Assembly: GCA_022478985.1 (NCBI GenBank)
Contig: JAKSZP010017375.1
Location: 45,908-109,907 of the forward strand
Direction: 5' to 3'
DNA length: 64,000 nt
Source of the DNA: Massospora cicadina
Lineage: Eukaryota > Entomophthoromycota > Entomophthoromycetes > Entomophthorales > Entomophthoraceae
The notes beneath the pieces were generated by a model. That model was not told the DNA's origin. It ran no database searches and worked only from the letters and a program-made list of their open reading frames with translations. The translations under genes were made by a program, and so were the position numbers. The stretch's first letter is position 1, and every line of letters begins with the position of its first letter. Below are positions 23,153 to 35,000 of the stretch, in pieces.

Positions 23153-25560
23153 TCCTCATCCATTGCAACACTTAATCGGTTTCAGACGTGGTATGCTGAA
23201 GCATCCTGTGAGGCACCTAACCATGAACCAACATTATTTATTGTTACCAAACCAGGGGATGATGAAGTTATGATTCGTTTGCAAATTGAAAATTTCCCTG
23301 AGCTGATGACCAATTTACATGGAAGCTCCACAAATGTGACTCCTCAGCAACTAAGAAATATTATGGAATGGCTGTTGCACGGGTATCATCTATACAAAGA
23401 TGAGACTGGGGAAAATGCCCAGAGTTTTTTCTATAACTAACGAGATCAAGAAAATCAATATGCGCTGTACATGTCTTATTTAGACGTGACTACTACGGGG
23501 TTAGCTCTCCGGATCAGTACCCAGAGAATTGAGAAATATTTAGTTGCTTATGTACAACCCTTGATTCCCAGCTACTGCATGTGCTGGCTTGTCATAACAT
23601 TGAAATTGGAGATGTAGTACGATTAGTGCAAAAACAGCAACATGATGCCCGCCTTTTGCTTGACTGCCTTGACCATTCATTTTCAGGAATATAAGGGACA
23701 CTGGTGTAATTGGATCATCGTGTTGGGGATGTTCGCCGTTGACTGGACGCTCTGGTACCACAATTAATTTCAGAATTACCTCGAGTAATAAGGGAACTGC
23801 TGGATCAACATGGCCTATCGATGGAGTGGATTCAGGATGTCACAACCTTGGGGAATAATACCGAGCATTTTATGATGGAGCTTGCCAAATGGGCAGAAAC
23901 ACTTGAATCTGTGATTGCCCAACTTGAGGAAAAATTGACCCTGATGGAACAACAAGTGGTTGCTCAAGTCAGCTCCCTATTGACTGAAATAAACCAACTT
24001 TGTATTGAATGGAAAACTCAGCAAACAACAGATAACGCGCTTATCCTTTAATCAACATCTCCTAAGTATCTCCGGCTTTTTTGTCAGATTACACAACTGT
24101 AAGTCTTTAGTCAGACAGAGCGCCTACAAGCCTTTCCTCATCTGATTGGTGAAACAAGTGAGTATACACACCTGCAAGGGCATCTTGATACTCTCCGATG
24201 GGCCAATGATGAATTGGTACAAGAACAATTCTACCTTGCCAACCAAATAAATTTCACCAATTGACAAGCGGAAACTGCAAGTCAACAGCAAACCCACCTT
24301 CAGAATATAATTGAAGAAGTTCTTCTGTGAGTACAAGCTGTTGAGCAGCAACTGAACAAAGATAAGAGAGTCCATCAGTAATTGCAACAGCAGTATGAAT
24401 TGCTGCAACAAAGATTTCAGAATGGGCGGTGTAAATATTATTTGATTAAAACGGAGCAGTTGATTAAAGAACATTTCACAGAGCATACCGGAGCTGGGGG
24501 AAGTTGGGCAGTTAGTGTTGACTTGGGGGAAAAATGTTATGGGTCAGTGAATGAATATCCAATGGGCGGTACAGTGGACCCCCTGCGTGACACCACTTCT
24601 CCCAATTCCTTTTTGATGAGTTCAAGTTCATCTGGATGGCTGTATGATAACACGTCAAGTAATGGTTCTCATAGTCGCTCTGACAACAATTCGCCTGCCC
24701 CTTGCAGCAGGAACCTAGAGCAAAGTAAATTTGTTCATATTGAGAAATTACCTCCTTTCAGTCGTGACAGGAACCTACATGAGTTTTTTAAACGATTTGA
24801 ATTCTCTGTGAAAGGAGCTACCAAATGACGCAAAGCGAAATTGTTGCTGTCCGCTCTGGATGTGGAAAGCGCTTATCAAGTGACCTGCTATATTCCCAAC
24901 AGCTCAGTATCTTACGCACAAGTAAAATCAATTGTTATTCAGCTGTTTGGGGGCGCTACCAAGATGTCTCAACGAAAGCCAAATTTATAACTATACAGTT
25001 TTATAAAATGAGACTCTATCTGTATTTGCTGAGCAGTTTTTGGTGGAATCACATGTTCTACTCAGAGCTATTATTTTAACCACTGAAGATGTAGGTATAG
25101 CAATGACAGCGGCTATCAAGTCCTATTGGGAACTATATAATGCTATGTCTCATGTGTTGGATGGGGATACCAGAATTATTTGAATTGTGAGCACCTTACA
25201 TCAGCTCTCCACCACAAACAGCGCCCCCAATATAGCCCAGAAGATCGCTGTTGCCCCCCTCCAACCCTTGTGGAGTATAGGCCGCAGCGACTGGGCTTAT
25301 CAGCCACTGAAACATATTCATCCCTCACATAAGCCAATAGACCCTTTCTGGCCCAGGTATGCTTCACCAGCTCGCCTGAGACCTTGGAAACTTACCGGCA
25401 ATATTTGACCTGGTTCTTCTGCACTAAACTATATACATGCTCCTTTTATGAACACTTGCTTCCAGTGCGGACAAAGAGGGCATTATGCAGTCAATAGCCC
25501 TAGCCAACCACATGTGTACGCAATGCAAACGAGGGTAACAGAGCAGGGAAAAGCTCAAGC
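23153..25560 (+). pseudogene. gag: Element D gag with long N-terminal extension and coiled coils
   Basis: A frame open at 23153-23440 (EPTLFIVTKPGDDEVMIRLQ, then PQQLRNIMEWLLHGYHLY) lacks a clear ATG. It is followed by Gln/Glu/Leu-rich coiled-coil stretches at 23821-24051 and about 24150-24480 (EQQLNKDKRVHQ, LQQQYELLQQRF). A Ser-rich linker precedes the shared capsid block NLHEFFKRFEFSVKGATK at 24772-24825. The zinc knuckle at 25457-25498 reads CFQCGQRGHYAVNS, so its last Cys is Ser. Stops and shifts occur throughout. The extension of roughly 500 codons is absent from C but has parallels in G (62.9-64 kb). Confidence 0.78.
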
Positions 25561-25899
25561 AGAGTAGAGACAGGACGCTCTTTATCCACTAAGTCCAAAT
25601 CACTTGTCCCCAACAATATTCTAATGTTTTGGCAAGCAGAAGTTGAACCCCAATCGGATGATTTTCATATCAGCAGCTTTTGCTGGATACCCCTGCTTCT
25701 GCTTCTGAGAGTAAAGGTTCACCCCATAAGGCCGAGCTCCACCAAGACATGCAGAAACCATATGCCTGGAAGATCTTTGAACAGACTGGCATTAGCAACT
25801 CTAATCCTTCACCGAACATCGCTCCTTTAGTATGGGTTAATGTAGCTATTCTGGTGGAGAAAATCACTAGTGAGTATCCTCAAGTTTGCAAGGGCATTT

Positions 25900-28800
25900 C
25901 TTTCTTTTTTGAGTAACACAAAGCCCTTGAATGTACAAGTATCAACCCTCAATGATTCATATTACTTGGAATGTACTTATTTCAACATAAAAGTCAAAAC
26001 TCGAAAATACGCGCTATCATAGGCATGGGAGCTCCTGTGAACATAGTCTCCACTAGGTTGGTGGCTAAACTTGTGCTGAAACAGGATGTGGACCATTGAG
26101 TATTATATTGAACCACGGGAATACACAGCACTGTGTCAGAAGGAGCTTATAGCGCATTATCTCTATGATTCAGGTCAGTCCAGGTGTTTGCTCCGGCAGT
26201 GGTTTTGCCAAATAACCACTATGATATGCTAATTGGCACAGCTTTTATAAAAGAATTTGGCGTTGTAATAAATATGGCGGAAGAAACCCTTACCATGTTT
26301 GGCCAACGAATCCCAGTAAATTTTTCCTCTGTTGGAATCCCAATGGATCCAGTCCACTCTGGATAGGTAAATCTAGCTTACAGCAACGGAGTGATTCCTG
26401 TTCATTATTGGCAACTGAGTCAGTGGACTAGAATCCTTACAATCAGATATATGAGTATAAAGGAATCCCGCTTTGAGCAACGCGCGCTTTAAACCTACCA
26501 TTGGGACACCAGAGAATAGTAGGGACTGGGCTGGAAATTGACATCCCTAAGGGGCTTTAAGGAGAAATTATGGCACCTCACCAGCACTCGTGGCTCAAAC
26601 CACATTTGGCTCCCAGGTACTGTTGCCTGGGAATGGGTAGGTGAAAGTTCTGCTAGCGAATTTACAGAAGAAGGCAATAACGATCTGGAAGCACCAAGTG
26701 GTAACTTACCCACACTTTGTCCCTATAGAAGAAGTTCATCATATTCATGATTTTGGCTTATGGGAGGATCTTAAATTGCTGGCTCTCTCCTCATTTGGCG
26801 TGCTGACCGTGGTTCCATGGGAAGCACTCACGGGATTATTGAAGGAATAACAAGATAAGGCTATGGCATTATTTGAAAAGTATTGGGATATTTTTTCAAA
26901 TGATGACCATGACCTGGGGTGCGCTCATGGGGTGGTACATTGGATAGATATGAGGAATCACCCTCCCATCTGTTCATGACCTATTAGATGTCAAAAGCAG
27001 CAGAAGAGGTTGTATCTGACGAAGTGGATAAACTTATTGAGCAAGGAATGCTAGAGCCATCAAACAGTCCGTGGGCATCACCCATTCTCATCTTAAAAAA
27101 GAAGGATGGCTTGAATCGAGTGGGTATTGACTATTGTAAACTCAATAATGTAACAAAGAAGGATTCCTACCCTCTTCCATGGATTGATTATGCGTTAGAC
27201 CAACTGGGTGGGGCAAACTATTTTTCCACCATGGATCTGATCTTGAGATACTAGAAAATTGAATTGCCATTGTTGGAATGGGAGAAATGTGTAATCTTCA
27301 TATTGAGAGGGTTGTTCCAGCCAACTCGCATGCTGCAGGGGTTGTGCAACGCCCCAGCTGCGTTCCAGCATGCCATGTATACAATTTTAGGTGATTTTGA
27401 AGCTGTCCTGCATTCTCGTTTACCTTGACAACATCAATTTGTTTTCGCGAATGTTTACAGAGCACCTGTCCCATTTGGAGCAAGTGTTTCAGCGCCTCAC
27501 TTCCGGTAATATCAAAATTAAGCCATCAAATCCCATTTCTTTAAAGAGCAATTGGAATACCTCGGGTTTGTCATGGATTCAAATGGGCCTAAACTGCAAC
27601 TGGCTAAAGTGGATGCAATAGGGAAGATGGCTCAACCCAGGAATAAACGGGACATTCAGGTGTTTCTGGGGATTGTTGGGTACTACTGACAGTTCATTCC
27701 CAATCTCAGCTGCATTGGGGCTCCACTTTTCAAGTTATTGAAGAAAAATGCTTCTAATTGACAGAATGATGTCAGAATACTTTCGATGTATTGCATACTG
27801 CATTAGCAAGCGCACCCATTTCGCAATAGCTCAACTTTGATAAGCCCTTCATAGTACAACTGGATGCATCCCTAGCTGCTATTGGGGCAGTATTATCCCA
27901 GAAGGATGATGACGGTGTGGAACATCCTGTCACATTCTGTAGTCGGAGCTTGAACTGTCATGAATGAAACTACACTGTGACAAGCAGGAGTGTTTAGCTG
28001 TGATCTAAGCTTATGAACAATTTCAGGTATCTTTGCATGGGGTAAGATTTCAAGTAGTGACGGATCACACTTCCTTGCACTGGCTACAGAATCTTCATGA
28101 AACAGAAGGATGGCTCGCACGTTTGGCTCTGAAGCTGTAAGAATACAATCTCGAGATTTTACATCAACCTGGGGCAAAACATCAAAACGCGGATTGTCTG
28201 TCTTGATTGCCCACTGTTGCCATCACAATGGATCTAGCTGATATAATCTATGAAAAGATGATAGTGATCAAATACTAGGTTGAGCTGCCGCAGGTGATCA
28301 AGGTGTTAGATGGACTCAGGGAGGGTACCTTCATATGAGGGGGATAATTATACAAGCGTATTTGAGACTTGATGCTGAATTTTCCTAAGCCTTTGAGTAG
28401 ACCCTAGATAATTATGGATGCTCATTGGGCTGTAGGCCATGGAGGATTATGGAAGACGCTGGAGTGTTTGTGACCCCAATACTTCTGGGAAAGCATGCAT
28501 TATGACATATTGGAAAAGTTAGCTGTTGCCATCAGTGTCAAGTTGAAAAACCTTTCCATAAGAAAACCACCTATCAATTAGTGAAGCCCCAGTTCTCATG
28601 GCACACTGTTTCCAATGATGTAGTGGGACCTCCGCCAACTGGTACCAATCAATCCAAGTACATAATCATTGCCATCGATCTTTTGACCTGATGGGCAGAG
28701 GCCAGGGCTATTAGCGACTTGGAGGCGGTCACCACTGCCAAGTTTTTTATGAAGCATGTTATCCAGCAGCATGGATGCCCGCAGTTCATTCTGGACAATG

Positions 28801-29440
28801 GAACCAACTTCACTTTGCATATCCTGCCAAAGTTAAATGAGTTGATGGAAAATTCGTGGGGTCTTAACCACACCAAATCACCCAGAATCAAATGGGATGG
28901 TGGAGCAAGTCAATGGAACCCTAGTGAATATACTCTGCAAATTGATAACGGATCAGCCTTTGGAATGTAGTACCCTTTTACCTACTGCTGTGTTCGCTTA
29001 TAATATCAGCTATCATTCTGCCACTGGTAAGAGTCCATTTTGACTGATGTATGATCAACATTTAGCTCTGCCTGCCTTGTTATATTCGTGTGTAGAGGAC
29101 ACTGGTGGTGTTAATCCCCAGCTATATCAGAAGCAGCTCATGGATACATTGATCAAGTTACAAATGGAAGCCTACTCCACCAGTTTAGCTAAGAAAATTC
29201 GTGATCAGGCAGCCAACCAGAAGCGCCGGAGCGGACTTCCATTGTTCACTGTGGGGGATTATATTTTATTCCACGACCAGCATGGATTCGGACACAAAAA
29301 TAAGTTCTCTGACATTTGGGTCAGCTGTTTGAGATTATCAAAAAGACTGGCATGGATGTTTACACAATTAAGGAACCTGCTGGGGATCAGATTATCAACT
29401 GAGTCCATGTGAAGTTCCTTTGAGCATACAAACATTAAAT
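25900..29440 (+). pseudogene. pol: Element D pol: protease, RT, RNase H, integrase (broken)
   Basis: The retropepsin site at 26022-26030 reads GMGAPVNIVS (Asp and Thr of DTG replaced). APAVVLPNNHYDMLIGTAF is open at 26184-26366. RT is open at 26988-27254 (VDKLIEQGMLEPSNSPWASP, FSTMDLI). The catalytic box at 27421-27432 is YLDN. RNase H lies at about 27830-28190. Integrase shows Asp in NDVVGPPP (~28617), Asp in LDNGTNF (~28795) and Glu in NGMVEQVNG (~28908), in different frames. The C-terminal domain with IKLQMEAYSTSLAKK is open at 29047-29412. It ends near 29437, with no chromodomain. Confidence 0.87.
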
Positions 29441-29453
29441 AGCCTATCATCCA

Positions 29454-29468
29454 GTCAAGGGGGGATAA
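29454..29468 (+). promoter_or_regulatory. Polypurine tract of element D
   Basis: GTCAAGGGGGGATAA immediately before the 3' LTR. Confidence 0.8.
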
Positions 29469-29945
29469 TGTCAGGAAGTTGATATGACTGGATGATATGC
29501 TATCCATATTGGAGGATTGGAGAGGGATTGAGACAAGTCTCAAGATTTATGAAAAAGGTATACATGACTTATAATTGAGTGAAATGAGGACATTTGGCAA
29601 AACAAAAGGATTAAGCTGAGATTTGATATGAATGAGAGTAACTCAAAAAGAGAAGAATAGAAGATTACCAAGCTGAGGATGCATCTAGCTGGGGAACTGA
29701 GGTATAAAGAGTCTCATGGACGATCAAAGGGGATAGTCTTTTTATGAGGGAAGAGAGAGCAGAGATAAGTCTGCTATTTATATTAGGGATAAAGTTTGAA
29801 ATAAGAGGCGATAGCTCCATACATATTTTATTGAGTTTTAGTATAAACTGGCGATCCTCATATTATCCAATTTGGTTGCTCAGTGGCTCATATCCTGTGC
29901 AAAACCAACTCGGTGGAATTGAGCTCAAATGCCAAGAAATTAACA
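29469..29945 (+). repeat. 3' LTR of element D (477 bp)
   Basis: Near-identical in layout to 22600-23078 with about 10 percent differences by eye, many of them C/T or G/A. Followed directly by TGAGG, the target duplication. Confidence 0.93.
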
Positions 29946-30523
29946 TGAGGGTTAGACAGCCAAATTCCACACTATATATTCCCTAGGGGTCACTATAATA
30001 AAAAACAGTTAGTTGGTTAGATAATAAGAGTTATTTAGTTCTAAGTTATCCATTTGGGATATAGTTTAGAGAGTAAACTATCATCAGTTTTTATTGTGAA
30101 GTTCTGTCTCAAGGATATTATTGCTGTGTGCAATAATTGGAAGGCTCTTTAGAGAAAAGAGTAAAAAATCTGAGTGGGGATCTAGAGAAGAAGGAGTCAC
30201 AATTGAGGATGGCTGCCAACTGTCTGTTGGATCAAAGAGACTGTCACTGAGGTATCTCAGTGAGGATCAAGTTGAACAGGGCAAGGGAATAAATCCCTAC
30301 AAATATGACATTTTGAGTATTTAATCAGGAATACTGGACAAGCGTTGGGCCAAAAACATAATAATTCATAATTAACTATGGATAACAGTCTCCATACTAT
30401 TATCAATTAATTTTATATTCTACTATACAACGCGACAAAGTGCATTAGGAAACTGAACCTGTGCAGTAAAAAGATTGCTAAGGCTGCTTGCCAATAACAA
30501 CTTAAGTAGAGTTTAACAGTTGT

Positions 30524-30954
30524 CATGGAAACTATCAATATCATTATTTTTTTCCCTGTAGAGATGCAATGTCCTCAATCTTTCAGCCGCTAGGGTGACC
30601 ACCACGCTCCCATCTCCAATCCTGAACTCAGAACACTGCAAGCACTCATTATTTCTTCCTCCAATTTTAGCACACTGCGATGTGTGCATTTCTATTATGC
30701 CTCCTGTTTTCTGCTGCTCCGGTGCCTGCTGCACCTGTGTGCAAGCCTTGGAGTATGATCCATGTCTCAGGCCACATCTCCTGTGAACAAGCTGAGCCAG
30801 TTTATGCTGTGCCTTCCACGGTTATCAGGTCTACATCATCCATAAAAAAGTGACATTTTTTTGTCCAATTATGCCCATTCCTGATTTGTCTGCCTCTCCC
30901 CTCCCCCTTACCTCTGCGGTTGCCCACAAGGACTCCATCTTACAAGGGAGTAAG
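30524..30954. other. Unassigned sequence between the solo E LTR and repeat R right copy
   Basis: No gene recognised. The first bases (CATGGAAACTATC) resemble the repeat R sequence at 31402, supporting the solo LTR having landed in R. A Cys-rich short frame at 30595-30786 has no family signature and I do not call it. Confidence 0.4.
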
Positions 30955-31410
30955 GTCATGAGCCAACTAAAATCAATTGTGGCATTTGAATTTTTGTACG
31001 TGATTACTCTTAAACATTTACCTTTTTAGAACTTGGTGTAAATCCTCCTCTGATTGTGTGAGTGCCAGTTCTCTCTGCTGTGTAATGATGAGTTACCAAT
31101 ATAAAAAATATTAGTTTCATTAACAGCACAGTGGAGTTTTGCCAAACCTATTGGTTTTCTTCCCTCTTCTGCTCTATGCTAATTCCTCGATGTTTGGTAT
31201 AAAAACACCTAAAATCTCAAGAAAACCCATCTTAAAATTATTGTTTAGTTTTTTGCTCATCTTGTGCGAGCACTATTTACTTAAATAAAAATCATGGTTC
31301 TAAATATAGGTTTTTCTTTGACACTTATTCCAAAACCCAATTTATCAGGATTGCTGTACTGGGTGACCTTCCGCTGTGCTTGGGCAATGCAGCGGATGGT
31401 TGTCCATGAC
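30955..31410 (+). repeat. Repeat R, right copy (uninterrupted)
   Basis: Aligns with 20213-20310 joined to 21665-22010. Direct orientation, immediately upstream of the gag-like start of element I, which is where a 5' LTR would sit. It lacks a recognisable primer-binding site, so the LTR reading is only an inference. Confidence 0.5.
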
Positions 31411-31599
31411 AGTAAGGTCCCAGACTTTAAATTAAGACGTGTCATCCCCTCTACCTCTTCTGCCCTTCTACTATATAGGCAACCACCCTCCTTAGAGCAG
31501 ATTGACAGCTTGTTGCTTCCTTAAAGATCTTTTAAGTATTAATTTGTGTTTACACTCATTGTCATAAAATCCATCCTCCACGACACCTTGCTGATAATC

Positions 31600-34500
31600 A
31601 CCAGAGTTATACAGCAATGCATGCCATCATCCATGAATTAACTCAGGAGATTGTCATGCAGACGATCTGATTTATTGATCAAATGCTTCTTCTCACCTTA
31701 CGATTGTTTTTACTGATTTTCTCCATGAGCATGGCTGCCTATACATTGCGCACGTCTTGGAAACCTGCAACCACCTTATTCTCAGCCGATCCATCCCATA
31801 TGGGCCACAATCCGCTCATTTAATACCTTATATTTAAATCTGATTCAACATAATACTAACAAGCCGTGAACCTTGGAGGGGTTGTTGCCTCCTTGCCTCT
31901 CCTATCTTGGGGGTTTCCCCAGTAAGACCCGCGGTTGCCTCTGTTACAGCATTCTAGGTTGCTGTAGGGTCCTTTAGTATGCTGTTAGATTAGATTACTT
32001 TCCAATTCACCCCTAGGGCGTCCCTTATATATTTAAAAAAGCAGATAAGCCCCTGGCATTTAGCATCATCTACTAGGTATTGTCATCCCCTTAAAAGATG
32101 GGCAGTTTTATTTAAACTAGCTGTCACCATGGCATAATAAACTGGACATGTACTCTGGCTCATTCCACTCTCATGTCAAAACTTAGAGAGGTGTTTGCCA
32201 TTAGAGTTGAAAATATAACCCCTACCTATATGAGATTTAATTCTTTTCTTCTTTCTGGGGATTAGTGGGGTGCACCTCAGTTTTCTAATTGGTCAGTTGA
32301 TTAAGTAGAGTTAGCCAATATGCTTAAAAAACAAAGGTTATTATGCCAGTTTACAGAAACTCAATTATCATACTGGCTCTTTCTATTCTGCCTCTCTTAC
32401 ACTTACTTCATCCTCTAATGAAGACCAGGCATAATTACCTTTACCCATTACCTTCTGTTTTAGGAGACGTAATATTAATGTGCTGACACTCCTAGATACT
32501 GGAGCAGCTGAAATTTTTATATTTGCTAATTGTTTAAAACTGGACTTAGACGTGGATGAGGTTCTTCAGATTTTAAGAGCATTTTTCAGAAAATTACGAG
32601 TTCAATGTTGCAATAAATGCGATTTGGGTTTTAATATGGATAACATCAACCAAAAAACCCTGGTCAATTCTTGGTGACCCACTAATTGGAGTAATATTAT
32701 TGCCCCCAATCCTCGACCAAATTCGCCCTATGTCTATTATCAGGGTTATGCCAAACTTGGGGGAAAATCAGGGGGTTGTTCTGAAGGTCCTCTCCATCCC
32801 CTCTCTAATTTAGTCCAAACACCTACTCCACGACCACCCCCTTTTATAGCCTTGGAGGGGTTTCACCAGTGGCAAAAAAATTTCCACCCTATGATTGATC
32901 AAATTTATTAATCACTGCCTCATGGTTAAAGCCTACCTGGTATTGACTATCCATTGGCCATTCTGTCCAACTGAGGAATGTCTTGAGAGTTCCAAATGGT
33001 CAAAAGCTCATGTTACCAAATTTGGATGTTCCAGTTTATCTCAAATTTCTCGTACAACTCACTTTGAGCTTCAATACATTTAATACTAACCACTGAGATA
33101 TTAATAGGATTCCCCTCTTGACCCCTCAGGAATACTAATAAAAACCTCATAAAATTTCAACTTTTTAGTATAAATTAAATGAGTTTTTATTTTAATATAG
33201 TGGTTAACAATCCCCCTTAAATTTATTCCCGCAGTTGAGAGTATCATTTCTCCTGAAAAACAATTGTTGTAATTCAGATGTGAAAATGCAATAGTGAGAC
33301 AACAAAAAGCCTGAATTTCAACATCATCCTCTGAGCCATGAAATTTAGTACAGTGAATCATCCAGAGTAATTAATAAATTAATTTTTCTTCTGTGACCAG
33401 TTTTTAGAAATTCTTTAATTATTTTACCCTGTAATCATTGTGGTGGGGTGGTGGCGCCGCCAACAGGTCTACATCCTGTTAAGTAATTATCTGGTTTTCC
33501 AATGATGTTCTTAGGGGATTTCCTTTTTTCAATACTATCCCACCTGAGTTCACTTTTAGCTCAATTTAACAATCTGTTCCTCTCCCTACTGACCTTCCAC
33601 ATGATTTCCCCGCTTTCCTTGGCCCATATGTGTTTTTGATATGAGTTTAGCTACCAAGCTCCCTCCACAATTTGATTATGATCTAGAATTTCAGTTGACA
33701 GTTCAATTAGTCAAGATAAACTGCCCTCTATAATGACACATGGAAGAATAAGACAGAAATCTGGGAAGTTGGTTAGACAATATGTTAGGGAAAAGCTAGT
33801 TCAATAAGAATTTTTCACCCATCGCTCTACCAGATGTTTTCTCCCAGAGGGAAGACGGTTCCTTATAGACCTTCATTGATTATAAGCATGTGAATAATGT
33901 AATAGTTCAAGATCCTTATCCCCTACCCAAGGAACAATCCAATGCACAGGAAATCACAAAGTCACGAGTGTTCTCAAAGATGGACTTGGTGAATGCCTTC
34001 AACCATGTATGGGTCAAAGAAGGTCTGAGAGGCTTTTTGTCATCCGTACCAAATGAGGGATCTTTTAATTTAAAGCAATACTTTTTTGGTTCAAAAATGC
34101 CCCAGCGACCTCTTAGAGCTTCATTGATGATCTCCTTAGCGATCTCCACTTCACTTATGACGTTGCATATATTGATGACATACTGATTAGCCTACCTTGG
34201 AGCAACATGAAAAATCTAGATCCAGTAATGGCAGCCCTCCACAAGGATAACTCTTCATGAAGCCCAAAAAATGCAAAATGTTTCATAAGGAGGTGACCTT
34301 CCTAAAAATATTGGATCCAAAGGAGGAATATGCGGTTCCCCCTATAAGCTAGAGCTATCCTGTCTTGGCCCACCCCACTACCCAAAAGCAGCTTCATGGC
34401 TTTCTCAGAACGGTCATCTTCCTGTAAAGATCTCCACGCCCTATTTAAATTTGAGGTCACCTCTCCATTCTCTAATGGTAAAAACACCCCTTTTAATGGA

Positions 34501-35000
34501 CAGATGAGAGACAACAGGACTTTGAGGCCATTATGGAGGTTTTGCTCTCAGCAACAGTCCTCAGCATGAAGATGCATCAAATACATTTATTTTGACTTGT
34601 GATGTATCTTCCATTGAGATGGGAGATGTCTTAAAGAACATGATTTGGTGGAACACCCAGTAGATTATTTTTCCAAAAAGTTCTCATCCCCCAAGCAAGG
34701 CTGGGAAATTTGTGATAAGCAGCTGGCAGCTGTGTCATGAGCACTGACTCACTTGCGTTAGATCCTGCAGGGGGCACGGCATGAGATCAATGTGTGGACA
34801 GACCACCATTCTCTTTTATACTATAGAAACCCTCAGAAGCTCACCTACTGCTACTACCAAGCTTATTAGGACCCATGTAGCTACAATCTCAAAAAGCGTT
34901 TTAATGGTCTTTAAATGCCTTTTCTTGTATGCTGATCTGGCCTCCTTCCATTTGCTCCAGAATAGATGTTTTCATGGCCTTAAATTGTTATTCCAACCTT
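31600..35000 (+). pseudogene. Element I: very old Ty3/gypsy gag-pol remnant
   Basis: Plus strand, different lineage from the others. A gag-like stretch (about 31.6-32.4 kb) is riddled with stops. Retropepsin is clear at about 32486-32530 (LTLLDTGAAEIFIF), with the DTG intact. RT follows at 33880-34260: VIVQDPYPLP, VFSKMDLVNAFNHVWVKEG and an intact YIDD at 34168-34179. RNase H-like sequence extends to about 34800 (the spacing suits a DQRQQDFEAI-type block near 34500). No integrase is recognised after it, so the element is probably truncated. It resembles F in RT wording (VFSK.D..NAFN.WVKEG), pointing to the chromovirus side of the family. Confidence 0.72.

Larger units (their letters stand above)
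22600..29945 (+). mobile_element. Element D: complete but dead Ty3/gypsy retrotransposon, 7.35 kb
   Basis: LTRs of 479 bp (22600-23078) and 477 bp (29469-29945) start TGTCAGGAAGTTGATATGAC and end AAATTAACA. A perfect target duplication TGAGG flanks it (22595-22599, 29946-29950). It has a primer-binding site, an unusually long gag, protease, RT, RNase H, integrase without chromodomain, and a polypurine tract. Removing it rejoins the solo E LTR seamlessly. Confidence 0.95.
22011..30518 (+). mobile_element. Solo LTR of family E, split by element D
   Basis: The left half 22011-22599 and right half 29951-30518 together form one LTR of about 1.16 kb. It aligns with the two LTRs of element E (47267-48399 and 55680-56816, opposite strand). 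It starts TGTTAGGATTT and ends TTTAACA. It is flanked by perfect 5-bp duplications GTTGT at 22006-22010 and 30519-30523. No internal domain lies next to it, so recombination between the two LTRs of a full element is the likely origin. Element D was later inserted in its middle. Confidence 0.9.

Noticed and set aside
24124..24486. 120-codon minus-strand frame in element D
   Set aside because: Mirror of the Gln/Leu-rich coiled-coil part of gag. Such composition produces long antisense frames by itself.
30595..30786. Cys-rich 63-codon frame resembling a small secreted protein
   Set aside because: No signal peptide at the start, no paralogue in view, and it lies in repeat-derived sequence.
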